Source: Plantago ovata (taxonomy: Eukaryota > Streptophyta > Magnoliopsida > Lamiales > Plantaginaceae). From it: a stretch of 64,000 nt of DNA. The notes under the pieces were generated by a model. That model ran no database searches. It saw nothing but the letters and a program-made list of their open reading frames with translations, and had not been told where the DNA came from. The DNA is taken from positions 131,040,096 to 131,104,095 of the forward strand of contig CM051455.1 of NCBI GenBank assembly GCA_028274465.1, read 5' to 3'. Made by a program: the position numbers and the translations under genes. This document shows positions 1 to 11,245 of the stretch, one piece after another (the first letter of the stretch is position 1; the number at the start of each line of letters is the position of its first letter).

Positions 1-1318
1 TGTGTAATATACTTGCTATATTGGTAGAAATTGGAAACTGTACTGACTAAAAATGATTAAGTTCGTGAAATACAAACTTCAGTCCATGCCCTGTGCACTG
101 TGGTATGATGCATGGATGTTCATATTGATTAATTATCAATATGCTTTTTTAGTTTGTTCAATAATGTATTCAATTTTTTCTGGTGTCTACTGTCTTGGTG
201 CCTAAACTTGTTTAATGCTTTATCTCAAATTGTTTTGATTGTTGATAGTAATAATGTTCATCATTCCAAGTGAAAATATATTTTGACTTGTAGGTTAATT
301 GGGCTATACTATTATGATCTGAGTTAAGAAGTAAGGTAGCTTCGTGCTCCTATGGTAATGCATTATGACTTGCACTATCTGAGTTTCTGTATTCTTAAAT
401 ACTAAACATATATTACTTGCCCTGCTAGTTTTGTCATGTTCCACATTACTTGGTGCATCATTCCTATTTTACTTGCACGTGTTTTGTTGTTGCGTGAACA
501 ATATTTTCTTCTGCTTCATGCGTGTTTCTTGAATAACTATCTATTCAATCTCATCATTGATATTTTGAAGCTTTCACATCTGATAGGCTTTGTCAATTTT
601 ATTATATGGAATATGTTCCAGTTCCATTGAATACACTGTGATCATCTATATTCCATACATGGATCTCTAGAACCATCTTGACTGCATTTCCTGGGTCCTG
701 GCTGAGGATGATTTAGCACTTATTTTGTATGTGTACAGACCCCAAAACCAATTCTTCAGTTTTGAACCGACCAAGTTTACTCTTTTTCTCAAGATTAATG
801 GCACGTTAACATCATATTCTATGGATTTGCATCTTCCATATTTTTGTTCTGGAGTTCCAAAATTAAGAATATTGAATTTAGTTGGCTACTTTAAATCCCT
901 GGTGGCAGGAAAAAAATTGATTTTTTACTGCAAGTATTTCGAAATATAAGTTGATATATCTTGGGATATACAGGGTATATGGTTCCATTGTTCTTGGTAT
1001 CATAACATCAATAGGTTTAAGTCTATTGGGACTTACATATCTTGCTGTTACTATATTAGGTGGGACAGTAAAGTATTTACCAGCATGCGTGGGCTTAACA
1101 TGTTCAAATCATCAATCCATTTGAAATTTGATTAGGCAGATTTCGGTTGCTTCATCATTTCTATTATGTTTGCCCTTGTTTCATATCATTGGGAGGAGGG
1201 GGCAGATGAAAGGAGTAATCATAGATTGCAACACGCCGAACAATTTATTTGTGCTCGCATCTTTTTATTTTTCTTGTGCTGTGTTCTTGAACTTTCCATT
1301 TGTTTACCGCTTGAATAG
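1..1318. other. Probable intron/upstream DNA of the gene at 1319-2915
   Basis: AT-rich sequence with only short open frames. A frame at 725-949 and one from 1128 are open but do not continue the downstream protein across plausible splice sites. I read this stretch as intron or 5' flank; no other feature seen. Confidence 0.35.
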
Positions 1319-2915
1319 GGGGATCATGTGTCTCACACTTTTACCAACTTCTGATCTGCGTATCTCATTTAATGGAGATGATGGGTCTTCTGAGAGACTT
1401 GCAACATTAAGCACTAAAACTTCTTGCCCTGGCATTATAATTGAAGAGATATCAGCTGACGTGTCTGGGAGGTCTTTCTTGATCAGGACATCCGACGATG
1501 TGGTTTCTTATTATTGGTGCTCTGAGAAATCTAAACTTCTTGGAGACGAACTGCTTCTTAAGGTAAGAGTGCCCCACCCAATAATCTGGTCAACTTTTGT
1601 GGTGAAAAGCATCGTTAACGCGTTATAATTTCTGGTATAGATGAAGGATTTACTTGTCAGAAAACCTTCTTTGGCTGAGATATCTGGAATTAGTGAGTCT
1701 CGCCTCAACTGTTTCGCAAGCCACCTCCGAGCTTATCTTTCTGAAAGTATTCTATCTAGTAATCAAGCTAATGGCATTCTGGAAGCTTCCCTTTTCCCAG
1801 ACGATTCTGAACAGCACTATTGTCAATCATCATTCAATTGTCAGAAGGGCTCGCGGCCTGTCCAGTGTGGTGGCTTTGTGTCAAAGACAAACCTTCCCTA
1901 CCAAGGCAGCCTAAGTCCGAGGTCAAGTTCATTTAAAGAGAACTTGCCAAAAAGTTTGTCCTCCATTAGAAGTGCTACGAGAGGGAAATTTAGGCGGCGA
2001 GGAGAGAGTTATGCCCAATTAAGTATTGTTCCATTAAATTGTGTTAAGTCATCTCGATCTGATTGCTTTCAGAAAGACAAACTTTCTGAAGCAAACAGGA
2101 CCCTCACATTTACTTCGGCGAACTTTCTGGATGCAAATCCAAAGTCTCTAAATCTTTCACCCTCAGACTTGGATAAACAAGCTCCTTCTGCTGGATCATC
2201 TCATTTCTTCCCCGAGTGTTGTTGGTCTCCTCCCGTGGCATCAGCTCTGCAATACACTCTGAATAGTTCAACCATTCCAATTTTATCAACTGAATCGCTA
2301 TCTCTACCTCCGCTGTCTTCACTTATGGCCTCAAAATCTTCCATAAATCTGGCGGATATTCCACCTTTGAATTTTCCTTGTCTTCTGCCCAATCCTTTGC
2401 TCGGGCTACCAACATTATCAAGTTCCCAACAGATCCCGACTTTTACACCTCTAATATGTGACCCAATTATCCATATTCCAGTAATCGGTGTCTGCTCGTC
2501 GGGCCAAGGGTATCTAGTCAGTGCGGGACCCGCTATGTCTACCACAATTCCACCACTAAACCGCAATCGTGTGGATTCGTTACTTCCACATACGGAGTCC
2601 ACGGCAGAGAAAAGTGCCAGAGAGACACTTCAGATGCTGATTAGTGGCAGCTCAAACCAACATGGTTCTCAACTGATAATGCCTTCTTTCTTGAGCAGGA
2701 ACAATGACGAGCAAAATGCATTTGTTACTGGCATTAGGGATCTTTACAGTGGAACCAAAGATGATTCATTTTGCAATAACAACCCAATTCTTTTCTCAGA
2801 AAGATTGATGGCAAGTGGCATTGGTAAAAATTCTAGTAGCAGAGAAGGTATGAATGACCCTAAGGAGAAGCCTTATAGCTCGGGTTCATCTAGTTCCAGT
2901 TCATGGATTGATTAA
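1319..2915 (+). CDS. Unidentified serine/proline-rich plant protein, 3' part (two exons seen)
   Basis: Two exons join in frame: 1319-1562 (acceptor AG at 1317-1318, donor GTAAGA at 1563) and 1641-2915 (acceptor TATAG, stop TAA). The join reads ..ELLLK/MKDLL.., so the methionine at 1641 is internal. The first visible exon encodes a compact beta-rich stretch (RISFNGDDG...SYYWCSEKSKLLGDELL), followed by a short helical segment (SLAEISGISESRLNCFASHLRAYL). The remaining 350 or so residues are low-complexity, rich in Ser, Pro and Asn, and end in a run of serines before WID. I do not recognise a named family, though the two-part layout (folded N-terminal domain plus disordered Ser-rich tail) looks like a conserved plant protein of unknown function. 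No convincing upstream exon was found in 1-1318, so the 5' end probably lies outside the window or beyond a long intron. Confidence 0.6.
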
Positions 2916-3295
2916 TTTTGAGATAGAAGAATATTAGCCTTTTGGAATTCACAGGTTTCAATCTTTCTTAGAAAATGTAGATATATTTTGTGTATTGCTG
3001 ATGCCTGAAATACGTTATCACGGAGCAGTCTCAAATGTACCAACAGCAAAAGCTCCTTGCTTAGAATGTGTCCTCCATTTTTTGTTCAATGAAAATGCAA
3101 ATTAATAGAAATTTTGGATTGCAGTTTCTTCCATGATCACCTTCATTCATTTGCATTTGACCCTCTTTGATCAGCAAACATTATGGTGTAGCTGTTTTTT
3201 AGAATGTGTTTGCAGTGTACAGCCGATCATAGATGTCGGAAGGACTTAACATGTGGCGCCTCACCAAAACTTCCAGTCCTTGGTGAGTTTTTGAA

Positions 3296-3375
3296 TTCTA
3301 ATTTTCCTTTTTCTTTTCCTGGTATATTTTTCGTGTTCTAATTTTCCTTTTTCTTTTCCTGGTATATTTTTCGTA
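3296..3375. repeat. Tandem duplication, two 40-bp units
   Basis: Units 3296-3335 and 3336-3375 both begin TTCTAATTTTCC and end in TTTTTCGT followed by G or A. They differ only at the last base as read by eye. The repeat lies in the 3' flank of the first gene. Confidence 0.8.
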
Positions 3376-6044
3376 TTCATACATAGAACAGATTAGAGCA
3401 TTTTAAGTTAAAATAATTTCAGAATTGTTTTTTCTATATGTGGACACAGACACGCACTGTGTATTCTCTACTTGGGACCAAAGAAATATCCAGGACCTGT
3501 GTTTTATTCTCAATTTGGAACAAAAAAATATCCAGGACCCTGTGGTTATCCTATTTGCTAAATTTTCTGTGGATTGAATTAACAAAACTGAGTTGTTCCA
3601 AGTTATGGTTAATACATAAAAGAATGATGTTTTGTTTTAATTCAATATGTAATGAGTGGTTCCTGTCTGAGCCCAGTGCCATTATTGGAGTTTGACATCA
3701 GAGACCATCTGTATCATACTGGTCATACTAGTCTGTGTCATTCTCTGAGTCAGATTTACTATGCTTCACAAGCTTTCATTGTTTTTGTGTCCCCAACATC
3801 ATTGTTATCAACTACATTGATGTTTTGGTTGTTTGTCCCCATAAGACAGCTGTTTGGGTTTTGCCATTAAGTTTCCCTTGGGGCTGAACATGCATGAGTT
3901 GTTCATATCCCTCCCCCTGTGTGTTCTGTGTGCTATTGGACGTTTATAATGGGATGTGTCACTGGAGTAATTTGATTGTAGTGACTAGAAAAAAGGGTCA
4001 CCATAAAGGTTATTGAAGTTGGAGGAAAGTTGGAGGACCACTTTGTTTCACATCTTTGTCTGGTCCTTGATCTGTCCTATTATACGTTGGAAGTAATTGT
4101 GTCTGGATGATATTTCCACATGAAATCTGATTTTTCTCTATTATTTTTGTTGTTCCAAATTGCTCTCAGATGTTAGATTCTACATCAACGGTGAAGTATT
4201 TTTGATTTTCCTGTCTCAGTGGAGGGACCATGTAACTTGCTTGGTGTAGTGTACATGTCATGTATGCAAGGTCAGTGACATAGAAAGCTCCTTTTCGAGC
4301 TTGCCATAGAGTCTCTGTCAAGTATGATATTAGCGCGAAGTGGAGCTGGAGTATGATCCTAACGTGATTCAATTAGAAAGTTTGAATATTGGAGACCTGA
4401 GACGTGTTCAAACACGCAAGGATATTTCATACCGAGCAATGAAAAGAGTCTAGTTGGAAAGAAGATTTTGATGGTAGCATAATGCTCAGGCGAGGATGAT
4501 AGTTCAGTTTCCACTCATTTACACGACTGGTGTATAAAGCTTGACAGACTACAATTGAAGTATGTTATTCATCATGATAGCTCTACATTTTGTAGCTAAA
4601 CATGTGATGTGGTATTGAATTTTCATAAAGGGAAAAAAGAGTTAAAAGTGTGAAAAAAGAAATGTACTCTAGGTGGGGGGACGAAGGTATATGTCGATCC
4701 GATTTTAGAAATGCATTCGAGACCAAGTCTGAGATTTATGAGATATTAGACCCCCTTCAATGTTTTTCTATTGTAATCAGTGTCGCAGTGGGGGTTTCTC
4801 ACTTTCTTGTGGGATTTAGCGCTGACAGAGGAATATATAATGGAATGGCATATAATATTGGGAGCGTTGTAATCCCCATTGAAAATAGCTTCAATAACAA
4901 GCTGGGCATGGAGAAAAAAATACCACCTTCTAGTAGCACAGCTGAAAATTCGATTTACTTGCTCTCCAGCAAGCACAGTAAGTGGATCAATGTCAACCAC
5001 CTAACAGTGGTAAGAGTAGAAAAGCAGCGGCCGCAACTTGAATCATAAAGAAGTGTATTTTACGTGTATTATTGGGCAATAAAGTCAGTTTCACTTATGC
5101 TAAAGTAGAGCATAATTAAGTAAATAAATTGACTGATTCCTGCTAATTAGTGATACTTTCTTTCAAGTGATGTTGAGTGGAGACAACTCGACACAGAGAT
5201 AGAGATTCTCGTACATTTCAAAGAGTACTGCATTTAGATTAGGGTGATCCAGGGTCCACCATAATGTTAGGAAAATATTGGTTTGAATGATCTCATTCAT
5301 AGCTACTTGGTGTTGTTGAGGTATGTGATTTCTATGATCCTCTTAGATTTGGATTTTTCTCCATGATGGATGGATTCGATATACATCCGTTCTATTAAAA
5401 TTTTCCTGGTTTAACTTTTTATAGTCAACAACTTTTAACTTTAACTCTCAATTACTTTTAAATTATAATAATAAAAGTTATATATCAAAATTATATTATG
5501 AAAATTTAAATTTTATATCTTCATAATATAATTTCATTTAATATATCTACAATTTATGTATTATTCTAATTATTTATATAGTTTACCATTAAAATTCATT
5601 TCCCTTTCAAATTTTATTTAATACGGAGCCACCTTACTCATTCTTCATGAGGTTCCACTGTGAGTCGGGAAGGGTCAGGATGAAAAAAAAAAAAAAAAAA
5701 AAAATTCCTAATACTACTATAATAGTACATATATATGTCATTTTTATCAACATAAGTTTTCACAAACAAACGGTCATATTATGACAGTAGAAACTGTGCA
5801 GGAATACTCTATATAAAAGAATAAAAAAAATTATAGTAATAAAAAGAATTTGTCCCTAGTGACTAGTTATAAAAAAAAAATCAAAGTCCGTTTTATTATG
5901 GAATATATCTCCATATAATAATAAATTGCATATATAAATAAATATATGTGTCACATACAAAACATACCATTTATTATCCAAAGTACTTGTGCATAGTTGT
6001 TTATAAAAAGGCTTTAAATTCTAAGTTGCAATCACATTTATTAC
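3376..6044. other. Intergenic stretch without a recognised gene
   Basis: No family-level coding similarity was found. A 132-codon open frame at 4650-5048 (+) has no recognisable domain and is not called. 5385-5600 is an AT-rich MITE-type relic listed separately. A poly-A run sits near 5682-5703. An imperfect local duplication containing AAATATCCAGGACC occurs near 3483-3540. Confidence 0.5.
5385..5600. repeat. AT-rich MITE-type relic (family with copies near 19190, 27885, 37085, 43110)
   Basis: The stretch shares an ordered set of words (TTTTAAATTATAATAATAAAA, then TATATTATGAAAAT, then ATAATATAATTTCATTTAA) with 19150-19290 and 27885-28060, and more weakly with 37085-37200 and 43110-43240. One copy (19150-19362) ends GAAGGGAGTA, the usual end of Stowaway-like plant MITEs. 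Family assignment is inference from that end. Confidence 0.45.
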
Positions 6045-6808
6045 CTTTTTTTTTTTTTTTTTTTTTCGAAACGGTCAATATGTATTCAAGAAGATAATAA
6101 CTGTACAAATGAGAGTGCAAAAGAGTTGCACCACACACAATTACAAGTAAGCACAAAATCCCCAAAACCCAAAAATGATAGAACCCCACCAAAACTTAAG
6201 AATTCGTTACGGACAGAATAAAATTTGACCACCCCTGTCTCTAGTATGTCTTCCTACTAGCAAGAAGCCAAGAATAAGGGGGTGACGAGTCGAGAAGCCA
6301 ACTCTAGCCAAAACCACATAGGAGGGAATATTATTTAGAATAATTTTAGGGTACAAAATTCACAAATAATATGCTCCTAAGTGGATTCCGCGACCGATCA
6401 CAAAAGCTTAAGTAAAAAGGGAGGAACTCTATACAGTATAACTCTATGCCACAACCTCAAAATGCCTAACACTAGACAAAGCACGAAACAATCAGTAAAG
6501 AATAATGGCGCCTCCACCAAAGCAGCTCCCAAAAAATATAAACCAAGACCAGCAGTCGCCTTTCACCTGTAGTCTTATACCCATGCATGATGCATCGGTC
6601 ACTAATTCGGCCAACAGAGCTTCGGGTGTAATATCCAAGATGATAAATTATAATGCCGATCAATACCTCCCCTACAATACCTTCCCTACTTCGAAGCCAT
6701 TGCCATAAACAGACTTGCATTTTATCCACTATAGCAGCAGCCGTAGACCGAGTTCCATTGAAAATCCAAGAATTTCGAGCTCTCCAAATAAACCACAAGG
6801 TACCTTGT
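6045..6808 (-). mobile_element. L1-type LINE, 3' part (right piece at 18745-19160)
   Basis: Read on the minus strand this is the distal half of a plant LINE. The reading frame resumes from the right piece as GTLWFIWRARNSWIFNG, the usual end of the zinc-binding reverse-transcriptase-associated region. It is followed by an untranslated tail ending in TTGACCGTTTCG and a poly-A tract (T-run at 6045-6066 on the plus strand). The LINE is split by the gypsy element at 6809-18744. Joined across that element, the minus-strand frame reads ..VTIIK/GTLWFIW.. without interruption. No LINE target duplication was found, and its 5' end is truncated. Confidence 0.8.
6804..6808. repeat. Target site duplication of gypsy element, left copy (CTTGT)
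   Basis: The right copy at 18745-18749 is CTTTT. The two differ at one base. The LINE reading frame (ATA AAA GGT ACC on the minus strand) fits CTTTT as the original, so the left copy has mutated. Confidence 0.7.
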
Positions 6809-7302
6809 TGATGGAGGTAAAAAATGGTCAAGTAGGATACATCATCTCCCTTCCCATAATAGGTAGAGGGATGAGTTTTATCTTGGGGGAAAGGACGTGA
6901 ACTAGGGACCTGTCGAAGATAAGAGCAAAAGAGTGTTAGGGGGTAAGACCCAATCTACCTCAGTTGGATCGGGAATGATTTAACGTATCTTGCATGGAAA
7001 TAATTGGGCAGCATGTGTGTGAAAATGTCTGGGAATAGTGTGTTCGTGATAATAAATGCACAAGTATATATAGGATATGATTGTGGGCCCCTGGCTCTGT
7101 CATAGGTGCATGCTAAGAACCGGACAAAAGGACGCCCTGTCAGTACTAGGATGTACTATGGTCCCCTTCGACCCTTGTCACCTCCGAGGTATCTTGTTCG
7201 ATAGAGAAGCAGGGTCGATTCAAAGAGTATGTCGACACCTTCTTCCGTTCGATCGTCACCATATCCTTTCGACGTGTAACTTGTCACATAATCTCCTCAT
7301 CA
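6809..7302 (-). repeat. Gypsy 3' LTR (element orientation)
   Basis: 494 bp, TGATGGAGG to CTCCTCATCA. Compared with 18250-18744 I count about 15 substitutions, mostly transitions, and one indel (an extra G at GAAGGCAGGG in the right copy). A TATATATAGGATA box near 7067-7079 looks TATA-like only in the plus direction, so it may not be the element's own promoter. Confidence 0.93.
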
Positions 7303-7317
7303 TAAGTCCCCCAAATT
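7303..7317 (-). other. Gypsy polypurine tract
   Basis: On the minus strand AATTTGGGGGACTTA directly abuts the 3' LTR. A purine run ending a few bases before the LTR is where plus-strand DNA synthesis is primed in LTR elements. Confidence 0.7.
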
Positions 7318-7941
7318 TCGAGAGACAAGGTGAAGATGTCTGTCGAAATTTACTGGAACCATTCGAGGGACCGATCTGGCGGGAAAAGAGTCGTTGCCGA
7401 ATTTGAACCGGCTCAAGGGTAGAAAAGTCATTTCAATTGGTGACGATTCGTAGTTAGACACGTGGCCGACGCAGGGTGGGCGCGTGGGGCTCAATCGCCT
7501 CGGTTTTCATGCGTCATTATGAGGGAAAACAAATGAGAGAAGTAAAAGGAGTAAATCTGTTTTCTTTCCTCATTTTCCAACTTCTTTCACTGCAATCATA
7601 TTCAAATCTTCTCTCTAACTCGCCGTAAGAAAGATCGCCGCCGGCTACTTCCCCGGAGACTCACTGCCATTCACTCTTCTTAGGTATGTCCGTTTGATCT
7701 CTTTTCTTTACTGCACGAATTGTTCTGCTTTTCTTTTTACCGATTGCCGTAATTAGTTAAATTGCATCTGCACCTTAGATTTTATCTTGCATGCTTGCTT
7801 GCATTGTTGCCAATTCGTTTCGGCTTCTTTTCGATCCTCCCAATATCCTTTCGAACTTCGTAGGAAGTGGGGGTTTCTAGTATTCAATAGGTTCCGGGTT
7901 GGGGTTTCTTCTGATTGTTTCCTCCGTTTAGAAATTTGGAG
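7303..7941. other. Leader between gypsy 3' LTR and antisense gene
   Basis: No long coding frame. The sequence AACTTCTTTCACTGC..TTCTTAGGTATGTCC around 7565-7690 could be a 5' untranslated exon and donor of the antisense gene that starts near 7942; this is inference only. Confidence 0.35.
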
Positions 7942-8518
7942 ATGTCGAAACGAATCGATGACCAACTCGGTGCCGTCGGACCTTCAAGGGAAGCTAGGTC
8001 TAATTCTTTTAGTGTAGATAAACCTTCCTTTCGTATAGACCCCGATCCTCATACGACCTCTGATTCGTGGGAGTTATTAACTTCGAATCAGGTTTTTCCC
8101 GGTAGATCAGTTACACAAGTCTCGAACTTCCTCCTTCAAATGGCTCGTGCACGAATTAGGACACCAAGTGAATCCACTGTTTCCGCTGCCGAACCAGCCC
8201 CAAACCGTGAGTTAGCAGGGCCTTCGACCCATCCCGAGCAAATGGAAGATGATGAGGGTCCTGTTCCTGACCCCATACTCACCGAAAACAACGCGGACGG
8301 GAGACTTTCGGAAGAGTCAAGTACCATCAAAATTCGAGAGGCGGAATTGTTATACGAGAAATTTGACATTTCGAGCTCCTACGAGATTCTCATTCCTGGC
8401 TTCGAAGATCGTATGTACAGTCCCCCCACTGATTGCCTATGTCTGAACCTACTTCATTTCGAGTATGGGTCCCGATTTCCCATCTCTACTGGTGTGGCTC
8501 GAATCTTGACGGGCATTG

Positions 8519-8523
8519 GAATG
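8519..8523. repeat. Cassandra target site duplication, left copy GAATG
   Basis: Identical to 9162-9166 on the other side of the element. Confidence 0.95.
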
Positions 8524-8804
8524 TGTAACGACCCGACCAGTCCGGCCGGCGTGGTTACTCATGGGCGCTCTCCGGGGTGATATGCTGGCCCCACAGACCA
8601 ACACGGGTTCTAATCCGCGCACTTTGTCCTCACTCGTGCGCGCACCGGGAACTTCCCAGTGGGTCACCCATCCTAGAATTGCTCCAGAGCAAGCACGCTT
8701 AACTCTGAAGTTCTTCTAGGTGGATTCCCGAAAAGAAAGGTGCACCTTGATGGTATGAGTAGCGTTCTCAACCCTTTTAAGCTTCTGAAATCTGAGGCGT
8801 TACA
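8524..8804 (-). repeat. Cassandra LTR, 3' copy in element orientation
   Basis: 281 bp. The 5S-like stretch lies at 8648-8713 on the minus strand and keeps GTTAAGCGTGCTTG and GGATGGGTGACC, which match the plant 5S internal control region, followed by CTGGGAAGT. Differences from the other copy: CCCGACCAGTCC versus CCCTACCAATCC, GCTCTCC versus GCTATCC, CAGACC versus CAGGCC, GCACCTTG versus GCACATTG. Confidence 0.93.
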
Positions 8805-8865
8805 ATCTACCCCCCTTAAAGCCTCGACGTCCTCGTCGAGCGCCTTAAGTGGTTGGGTTGATCTA

Positions 8866-8878
8866 GGCTCTGATACCA
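8866..8878 (-). other. Cassandra primer binding site
   Basis: TGGTATCAGAGCC on the minus strand, two bases after the 5' LTR. This is the common plant retrotransposon site complementary to the 3' end of initiator methionine tRNA. Confidence 0.9.
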
Positions 8879-8880
8879 TT

Positions 8881-9161
8881 TGTAACGACCCTACCAATCC
8901 GGCCGGCGTGGTTACTCATGGGCGCTATCCGGGGTGATATGCTGGCCCCACAGGCCAACACGGGTTCTAATCCGCGCACTTTGTCCTCACTCGTGCGCGC
9001 ACCGGGAACTTCCCAGTGGGTCACCCATCCTAGAATTGCTCCAGAGCAAGCACGCTTAACTCTGAAGTTCTTCTAGGTGGATTCCCGAAAAGAAAGGTGC
9101 ACATTGATGGTATGAGTAGCGTTCTCAACCCTTTTAAGCTTCTGAAATCTGAGGCGTTACA
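8881..9161 (-). repeat. Cassandra LTR, 5' copy in element orientation
   Basis: 281 bp, the same structure as 8524-8804, with the 5S rRNA-derived stretch at 9005-9070. In this orientation the 5S-like RNA polymerase III control region would read into the internal region from the 5' LTR. Confidence 0.93.
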
Positions 9162-9166
9162 GAATG
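9162..9166. repeat. Cassandra target site duplication, right copy GAATG
   Basis: Identical to 8519-8523. Confidence 0.95.
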
Positions 9167-11245
9167 TGTCCGACCCAATTGTTGCCCAACGCGATGGGTA
9201 GTTTAATCGCGTATTGTGTCTGGAGCCAGTCTGTGGGTCGGAGGTTGACAGCCTCGAACTTCCTGCACTTCTTCAAGATTTTAGAGAGTCCCGATAGGGG
9301 TGGCTTCTACTACTTTTCCCCTATCAAGGGGTATGAATTATTTGGGAAGTTCCAATCTTCCCACGGTGCCGGATATAAGCGCCGACATGTGTACGTGCAG
9401 CTTCCCTCGAACTCAGATGGAACGCCTGGAGTCGTTCCTACTCCGCGACTGTGGCGCCGTGGGTCGAACGTGCTCGAGGTCAAGGAAATAGATAGGGCGA
9501 AATGGCCTAATCGCTACAGGAATACTCCTTTCGAGAATCAGATCAACCCTTACAGTCTCCTGGTTGATCCGATCCTCTTCCTAGCTGGGATTTCGTCGGA
9601 CTCCACACCAGAGATGAGGGGAATCCGAGACTTGAGTAAGTATTCCTTGTTTTTCTTTTTGTTTTCTTTTTTCTAAGTGTTTGTAGTTTTGATAGATGTT
9701 TTCGACCTGTGTATCTAACTGTTTGCTTCTTATGCTCCTAGGTTACTGGATAACGATGTCGAACCGTTTCCTTGCTCGCCGCGCCCTCGAATTGGAGCTG
9801 AAGAAATCGCAGGTAAGCAAATACACCGAACCTCGGCCCCACAACGTGTCGACTATCATCCCTCAGGACTTTGCGAGGGATGTAGTCCCTACTCCTGCTG
9901 GCGAAGTGCCCGTGACTCCAACTGCTGCCGGTGTTGCGCCCTCGAATCCCGGGACCGATCCTGAGAGGGTCGAATAATCTGGCGGCCCCGGACCAAGCCG
10001 AGGGGCTACTGAGAAAGAAGGCTCCAAAAGGAGGCTAGAGGCAGCTCAGCCTTCTACCTCCGATAACCGGAGCAAAAGGTCGAAGGCGGACCGAACTGTG
10101 ATTGAGATTCCCGAGTCTCCTACTGGCTCGAGGAGGCTGTGTGTGCCGACCGCCGATGAATTGGGGCAAGCCTTGGGGGGCCAGAGAATTGAGGTCTCCT
10201 TTCTCCGAGGGGAGGGTCACACGGCCCTTGGGTGGACCGAAATGATGGCCTCGAGAGCCGATCAAGCGGAGTTAGACCGTCTCTCCAATGCTGAAGTTAG
10301 GGCCAAAGAAGTCTTGCTTCAAATGCAGGTAACAACTTTGTCTTCAAAAAACATTTTTCCTTTTCTTCTTCTTCTTTTTTTTTTTTTTTTTTTTTAACTC
10401 GGTCGCTTTTTGTAGCTGATAACTGTCTCCAAGAACCTTTCGAGCCGCCTTGAAAGGAAAGGTTCTTTAGCCAACTCCTTTCAACAAAGGATCGACGACG
10501 AGAAGAAAGCGAGGCTGAGACTCGAGAACGCTTTGAAGCGGAAGAACGATGAAGTGGCTCAGCTCTCGAAGCAGGTTGGGGCTCTTCAAGATCAAAATGC
10601 TAAGGTGACCCTCAGCTTGTCCTCGGCCGAGGAAAAGAGCTTGACCCTCGAGGCAAAGGCTGTCCAGATGGGCAAGGAGCGTGACGGTTTCGAAGCTGCC
10701 CTTCGGAGGACCCGTGAGGAAGTTGTGAAGAGTGGCAAGTTTGCTCGAGTCGATGTTGTTCGCGACTTCCTCAGTCTCAATCCTTCGAGTACCTTCTCTC
10801 GAAGAAAGATGCCGGGAAGGTGGTCGAGACGAAGGACAAGGTGGTAGGCCAGCTGGAGAAAAAGAACAAGCTAACTGCTGACTTCGATGAGAATGCCGAT
10901 ATTGACCTCTCGAAGGATCAGAATTTCGAGGACCCCCTTATCCCTGAGTCCGAGGCTGATGTGGGCGTTACTGCCGAGGAGTACTTCACCGCTCTGGCTA
11001 CCGAGGTGTTCTTTGGTTTGGCGCACCCCGAGGAAGTGGAGATCCCTGCCTCTCCGCCAATGCCCTCGTTTGTCGGTTCGATGTGCGAGGTTGGGAACGA
11101 CCTTCTTTAGTCCGCGGGGATTGATGTGGGTAGTTACTCCCATCGAAACCTCTCCGAGGTAGTCCGCTCAGCCGGCCTCTTCTTCGCCAACCGGGAGAAG
11201 GATGTTCTTGCGGATACGGCTCACAATGGCGACCAAGGGAAGTGA

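Larger units (their letters stand above)
8524..9161 (-). mobile_element. Cassandra-type TRIM retrotransposon, complete, 638 bp
   Basis: Two 281-bp LTRs (8524-8804, 8881-9161) flank only 76 bp of internal DNA. On the minus strand the LTR runs TGTAACGCC to CGTTACA. The internal DNA starts with TGGTATCAGAGCC (initiator-Met tRNA type primer site, 8866-8878) and ends with a TTTAAGGGGGG purine tract (8810-8820). Each LTR contains 5S rRNA-derived sequence, the diagnostic trait of Cassandra. There is no protein-coding capacity, so it must depend on enzymes from other elements. The LTRs differ at five positions by eye and the target duplication is perfect, so the insertion is relatively recent. It interrupts the antisense gene of the gypsy element. 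Confidence 0.95.
7942..11245 (+). pseudogene. Antisense accessory gene of the Tat element (putative gypsy-type transposon domain plus coiled coil), broken
   Basis: The gene runs opposite to gag-pol. Reading starts at ATG 7942 and continues in frame to 8523; removing the Cassandra insertion and one GAATG copy restores the frame at 9167 (..GIGM/CPTQLL..). The exon ends at 9635 (donor GTAAGT) and joins 9742 (..RDL/SYWITM..). The second exon runs to 10328 with an in-frame TAA at 9975. The third starts at 10416, encodes a long charged coiled coil (RLENALKRKNDEVAQLSKQV), shifts frame near 10785-10800, and has a TAG at 11108 before an in-frame TGA at 11243. The N-terminal part resembles the plant protein family annotated as putative gypsy-type transposon (Transposase_28-like), known from antisense ORFs of Tat elements. 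Its function is unknown. Confidence 0.72.

Noticed and set aside
3226-3283. Exon-like segment ATGTCGGAAGGACTT.. with a GTGAGT end
   Set aside because: A neat ATG-to-donor stretch, but no following exon continues a recognisable protein; possibly a 3' UTR or a chance match.
4650-5048. 132-codon plus-strand frame
   Set aside because: No domain, no splice support, composition like the surrounding non-coding DNA.
6381-6900. Plus-strand frames at the gypsy left border
   Set aside because: Shadows of the minus-strand LINE and of the LTR.
8648-8713. 5S rRNA gene
   Set aside because: Only the middle and distal part of 5S is present, inside a Cassandra LTR that occurs twice here and once at 24744; it is a retrotransposon-borne fragment.
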